Shown: positions 6,201 through 7,291 of the stretch, in pieces | Numbering within the stretch: the first letter of the stretch is position 1 | How the letters are laid out: each line of letters starts with the position of its first letter | Assembly: GCA_045534095.1 (NCBI GenBank) | Contig: JAZSJA010000030.1 | Span: forward strand, 1-7,291 | From: UMGS1279 sp045534095 | Lineage (GTDB): Bacteria; Bacillota; Clostridia; Oscillospirales; Acutalibacteraceae | DNA: 7,291 nucleotides | Direction: 5' to 3' | Made by a program: the position numbers and the translations under genes | Notes under the pieces: generated by a model | What the model saw: the letters and a program-made list of their open reading frames with translations, nothing else | The model's database searches: none | Told to the model about the DNA's origin: nothing

Positions 6201-6964
6201 GTATAGAATGTATGAGTTACTTTTTTCCACTCGCCCGCAGCACAAGCTCCCGATACGGAATCCAAGATTTGCTTAGAGTAATATGGATTTTCTGTTCTTT
6301 TAAAAACATCTTTTGGGTCAACGCTTCCAACGCTTCCGTCCACAATAAAACTTTGTTGTAAAAAATCACTTTCTCCGGTAGGGACCATATTAAAATAGTA
6401 GGTTAAAGTATACTGTGTATTGGGTTTTAAGTTGTCAATATGCTTATAGGTACAGTGATGGAAAGAGTTTAACAAAATGGATTTTGTACCCGTTCTGGCA
6501 GCATCGGTAGTTACCTTTACGTTATCTGCCCAGGTTCCATCATCATAACAAACACCATTCCACTGTTCATCTGCGGGGATACTATCCGCCGAAAGCTTAA
6601 CACCATTGTTATATGCTTCAAACCCGCCGTTCTTAATAAGATTAAGGTTGTAGAATACGGGAATATAATCCGAAGCAGATGTACCTGAGGGAATTGTAAA
6701 GGTTTTGCTGTACGAAACCTCTCTGCCTTCTTTATTGAACCATCCTCTGAAGGCTGCACCCTCATAGGCAGTTGCGGTTAGCACGCCGTTTGATTCAGTG
6801 TAGGTACCAAGATTTGGATCATACACCGGAGTTTCTGCCGCACTTACATTGGTAACTGTTTCAAACACATCCGTAAGAGGAGCAAAACACAATACCAACA
6901 CAACAGAAGTGACAACCGCAATAAATTTAACTAGAAATTTCTTGCTTAAAAATGCACTCGTCAT
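3242..6964 (-). CDS. Large secreted multidomain protein, putative clan GH-A-like glycoside hydrolase
   Basis: This 1240-residue protein has a signal peptide (Lys8, Lys9 and Lys13, hydrophobic core about 14-30, likely cleavage in VSAAE near 40-43). Predicted layout: a short repeat-like segment (46-106, with GAAFRGWFN and REVSYSKTF); two carbohydrate-binding-like beta-sandwiches (108-288 and 295-471); an unassigned beta-rich domain (478-628); a TIM-barrel-like region (about 672-1120); and a C-terminal beta-sandwich ending in PAQSFVIYVE (1217-1226), as in several retaining glycosidases. Catalytic candidates are Glu875 in IPFTESGD (acid/base, end of strand 4) and Glu1003 in FWCDEY (nucleophile, end of strand 7), 128 residues apart. 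The acid/base is preceded by Thr, not the Asn usual in clan GH-A. No dockerin, S-layer homology domain or LPXTG anchor is seen, so the product is probably released. AAGGAG upstream and an in-frame TAA fix the start. Substrate and GH family are unknown; a non-catalytic role is possible but less likely. Confidence 0.9.
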   Translation of the reverse strand: MTSAFLSKKFLVKFIAVVTSVVLVLCFAPLTDVFETVTNVSAAETPVYDPNLGTYTESNGVLTATAYEGAAFRGWFNKEGREVSYSKTFTIPSGTSASDYIPVFYNLNLIKNGGFEAYNNGVKLSADSIPADEQWNGVCYDDGTWADNVKVTTDAARTGTKSILLNSFHHCTYKHIDNLKPNTQYTLTYYFNMVPTGESDFLQQSFIVDGSVGSVDPKDVFKRTENPYYSKQILDSVSGACAAGEWKKVTHTFYTGDTTSVKLLIFYKNEPVNNVRPPMYVDDVTLVEDVLASPGAYYDEDFSMSVASWTPKSGSVSRYLSEDGRCYINATAGGQLVHSAPFLAKKGGKYTVKLDFNTAELTQTGNYINFSLTTVKGEHFGYYVQKYKDSNDFKAIVKQGSKTLDITEYYEDGKFSNTCIQHSALKNFDVNNDLTIELSFKATENTPVYLNVWINLTGTYSIDNLSVTEDVSHLDSTYMAANYSVATSGTAIRTEGIQGLRYKTRIDKKLLTEDMYYGLRVTEYGTLAIKTAYCGNGELTIDGVYDYGDKSYGPKTGVAYSFENGINKIFEEENSSIEFTGVLTNIREENYNTDYTVRAYFKYVDENGKTGVFYGNQADVAIYPVSKAAYSAKKSNGEYKETEEVRNYLYNNIISEYTDKILRISNNTPKYSNFQGIRSTVYHGTSFFPDSHNRTYTEAQAATEMDRLVDTKVDNVRTRFDSNWAWTESGWNWDSEKMTAFYKWGKMLQDRDISITIQAGWHLYDFICFYNKQFNTGIFDSQDPSGKGHSSIPEVNYLHGYNDAATEKVSAKYGEDANADKIKTDATALGLSLNTNELEHYSVAAARYGEWIKQGMNALKAHGVNNVEYIIPFTESGDFRSDDEIYSYDEWIIMTIGLQNALKNADLRSSVKIIGPAQSLYASQNRLSLVEYVYDKIGNNDEYKNMIDINAMHQYSTPNTAAGYDSTIYDPEACYSMAESNFTYYNDVLTNSGLRNQEFWCDEYFAHAPDSKWWNNVGMQMTQFAAGMTAGINNGVNRFLTWQMFDCLWDSDAIQGCGVLDNSSEFSGGIHAVGTCSSLVHVDGKVCPNGPTCPCTAYYNISSYTPRVTYYGINLIGKYLNNENADVFEVDVIDDADNKNAIYASAIKNDDGDNVVIVVNTTEYVTNVDLQFESGNVKPLTRYTYDPSQITPTVEAISISSDKTISGEDSSFIDTIPAQSFVIYVESNIIGDDVNIPWFN
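3281..3604 (-). other. C-terminal beta-sandwich domain of the large secreted protein (residues about 1121-1228)
   Basis: After the barrel come short alternating strands (FEVDVI; AIYASAI; NVVIVVNTT; NVDLQF) and a final DTIPAQSFVIYVE. This is the pattern of the small all-beta domain that packs against the barrel in families such as GH30, GH39, GH51 and GH79. It supports the glycosidase reading. The residue limits are estimated by eye. Confidence 0.55.
3605..4951 (-). other. TIM-barrel-like catalytic region of the large secreted protein (residues about 672-1120)
   Basis: Recognisable barrel strands are FQGIRSTVYHG (674-684), VDNVRTRFDSNW (713-724), ISITIQAGWH (753-762), VEYIIPFTES (867-876), VKIIGPAQS (911-919), IDINAMHQYS (947-956), QEFWCDEYF (997-1005) and NRFLTWQMFD (1037-1046). 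Glutamates fall at the ends of the fourth and seventh (Glu875, Glu1003), as in retaining clan GH-A enzymes. Several Trp (724, 726, 731, 761, 1042, 1049) could line a sugar cleft. A Cys-rich insertion lies at about 1057-1095. Confidence 0.65.
5081..5533 (-). other. Unassigned beta-rich domain of the large secreted protein (residues about 478-628)
   Basis: The segment begins SGTAIRTEGIQGLRYKTRI and continues through YYGLRVTEYGTL, a TGVAY turn, SIEFTGVLTNI and YTVRAYFKYVDENGK. I recognise this pattern (IRTxGxQGLRYKTRI, later YxVRAYxKY) as recurrent in secreted proteins of uncultured Clostridia, but cannot attach a named family. It links the binding modules to the barrel. A carbohydrate-binding or structural role is inference. 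Confidence 0.45.
5552..6082 (-). other. Second carbohydrate-binding-like module of the large secreted protein (residues about 295-471)
   Basis: It opens with YYDEDFSMSVASWTPKSGSV and closes with YSIDNLSVTEDV. The closing stretch mirrors YVDDVTLVEDV at the end of the preceding module (280-290), suggesting two related beta-sandwiches in tandem. The pattern fits CBM4/9-like or similar galactose-binding-like folds. Binding is not proven, and the internal identity is low. Confidence 0.5.
6101..6643 (-). other. First carbohydrate-binding-like module of the large secreted protein (residues about 108-288)
   Basis: LNLIKNGGFEAYN (108-119) is a classic opening of CBM4/9-type modules (NLxxNGGFE). The middle contains TGTKSILL and NTQYTLTYYFNMVP, and the module ends PPMYVDDVTLVED, the usual last strand with its VDDV motif. 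Of the modules in this protein it is the most confidently assigned. Ligand class cannot be read from the sequence. Confidence 0.65.
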
Positions 6965-6973
6965 AATTTATAT

Positions 6974-6979
6974 CTCCTT
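6974..6979 (-). promoter_or_regulatory. Ribosome binding site of the large secreted protein gene
   Basis: On the minus strand this reads AAGGAG, nine bases before the ATG at 6964-6962. An in-frame TAA between them rules out an upstream start in this frame. Confidence 0.75.
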
Positions 6980-6980
6980 G

Positions 6981-7172
6981 TTAAAAAAATAATGGCAAAA
7001 TACAAATGCTTATAATTTCACCTATTTTAATTATAAACTTTTATATTGTTTCTTTCCTTTTGTTTTTTTGGGAAAATATACTTTATTTTTCGCATTTATA
7101 AAAATATCTTCTTTCTACGAAAAAAAGGCTATAAAAAACATATGTACGATAAATTGTAGTTTGAAGGTGTAA
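6981..7172. other. AT-rich leader upstream of the large secreted protein gene, no gene seen
   Basis: This stretch is very AT-rich with long A and T runs and no credible reading frame. It should hold the promoter of the minus-strand gene, but no convincing -35/-10 pair is visible. A perfect TATAAT on the minus strand at 7030-7035 has no matching -35, and TTTACA (7168-7173) with TATCGT 16 bases on (7146-7151) is only a weak alternative. No riboswitch or conserved leader was recognised. Confidence 0.5.
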
Positions 7173-7256
7173 ATTTTGGGGGGAAAATGAATCCCACCAC
7201 CGCAAGCGGTCCCCCTCCCTTTAACAAGGGAGGCAAATACTCAAGAAACCCAAAAT
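7173..7256. repeat. Hairpin-rich intergenic repeat-like element
   Basis: The G/C-rich island stands out from its AT-rich surroundings. An eight-base inverted repeat bounds it: ATTTTGGG at 7173-7180 and CCCAAAAT at 7249-7256. Inside are ACCGC-AA-GCGGT (7199-7210), a five-base-pair stem, and CCTCCCTT-TAAC-AAGGGAGG (7214-7233), an eight-base-pair stem with a four-base loop. From memory, CCCTCCCTTTAACAAGGGAGG-type hairpins recur between genes in many Clostridia, so a REP- or MITE-like repeat is likely. Neither stem is followed by a T run, so it is not a standard terminator. Only one copy lies in this window, so repetition is not shown here. Confidence 0.5.
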
Positions 7257-7291
7257 GAGTGTAACCCTGCATAAATAGCGAATTTTATTAG

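Noticed and set aside
6887..6889. Lipoprotein signal at Cys26 of the large secreted protein
   Set aside because: The residues before it are LVL; a lipobox needs Gly, Ala or Ser just before the Cys. A later signal peptidase I site at VSAAE fits better.
7187..7258. Short plus-strand frame starting ATG after GGGGGGAAA
   Set aside because: It gives 23 codons that are just the hairpin repeat translated, with Pro/Gly-rich content and no family resemblance.

Overview
The window is AT-rich, with AAGGAG-type ribosome binding sites, short intergenic gaps and large secreted carbohydrate-active proteins. This points to a low-GC Gram-positive of the Clostridia, probably an uncultured gut or rumen Oscillospiraceae/Ruminococcaceae-like lineage. 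That placement is inferred from protein style; no rRNA or tRNA is present to confirm it.

Layout: (1) Positions 1-384, minus strand: the N-terminal 128 codons of a secreted protein with a clear signal peptide and the start of a carbohydrate-binding-like beta-sandwich; it runs off the left edge. (2) Positions 385-577: a divergent promoter region with a strong sigma-A-type promoter (TTGACA, 17 bp, TATCAT) and a symmetrical ArsR/SmtB-type operator for the rightward operon. (3) Positions 578-3106, plus strand: a three-gene metal-efflux operon made of a CadC/SmtB-type repressor, a free-standing heavy-metal-associated (HMA) domain protein, and a P1B-2-type Zn/Cd/Pb ATPase with no HMA domain of its own. 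(4) Positions 3122-3168: a perfect 19-bp stem between convergent genes. (5) Positions 3242-6964, minus strand: a 1240-residue secreted multidomain protein, read as a putative clan GH-A-like glycoside hydrolase with two beta-sandwich modules, a recurrent unassigned domain, a TIM-barrel-like region and a C-terminal beta-sandwich. (6) Positions 6965-7291: an AT-rich leader followed by a hairpin-rich, repeat-like intergenic element.

How it works together: the repressor probably sits across the operon's transcription start until Zn, Cd or Pb binds its Cys and/or Asp-His-Glu sites. Derepression would then make the small HMA protein, which may buffer or deliver metal, and the ATPase, which exports it. 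The flanking secreted proteins share a similar beta-sandwich stretch and probably belong to polysaccharide use, unrelated to metal efflux. The metal operon looks like a known system with some unusual details. The least characterised item is the large secreted protein. Nothing here clearly amounts to a wholly new biological system.
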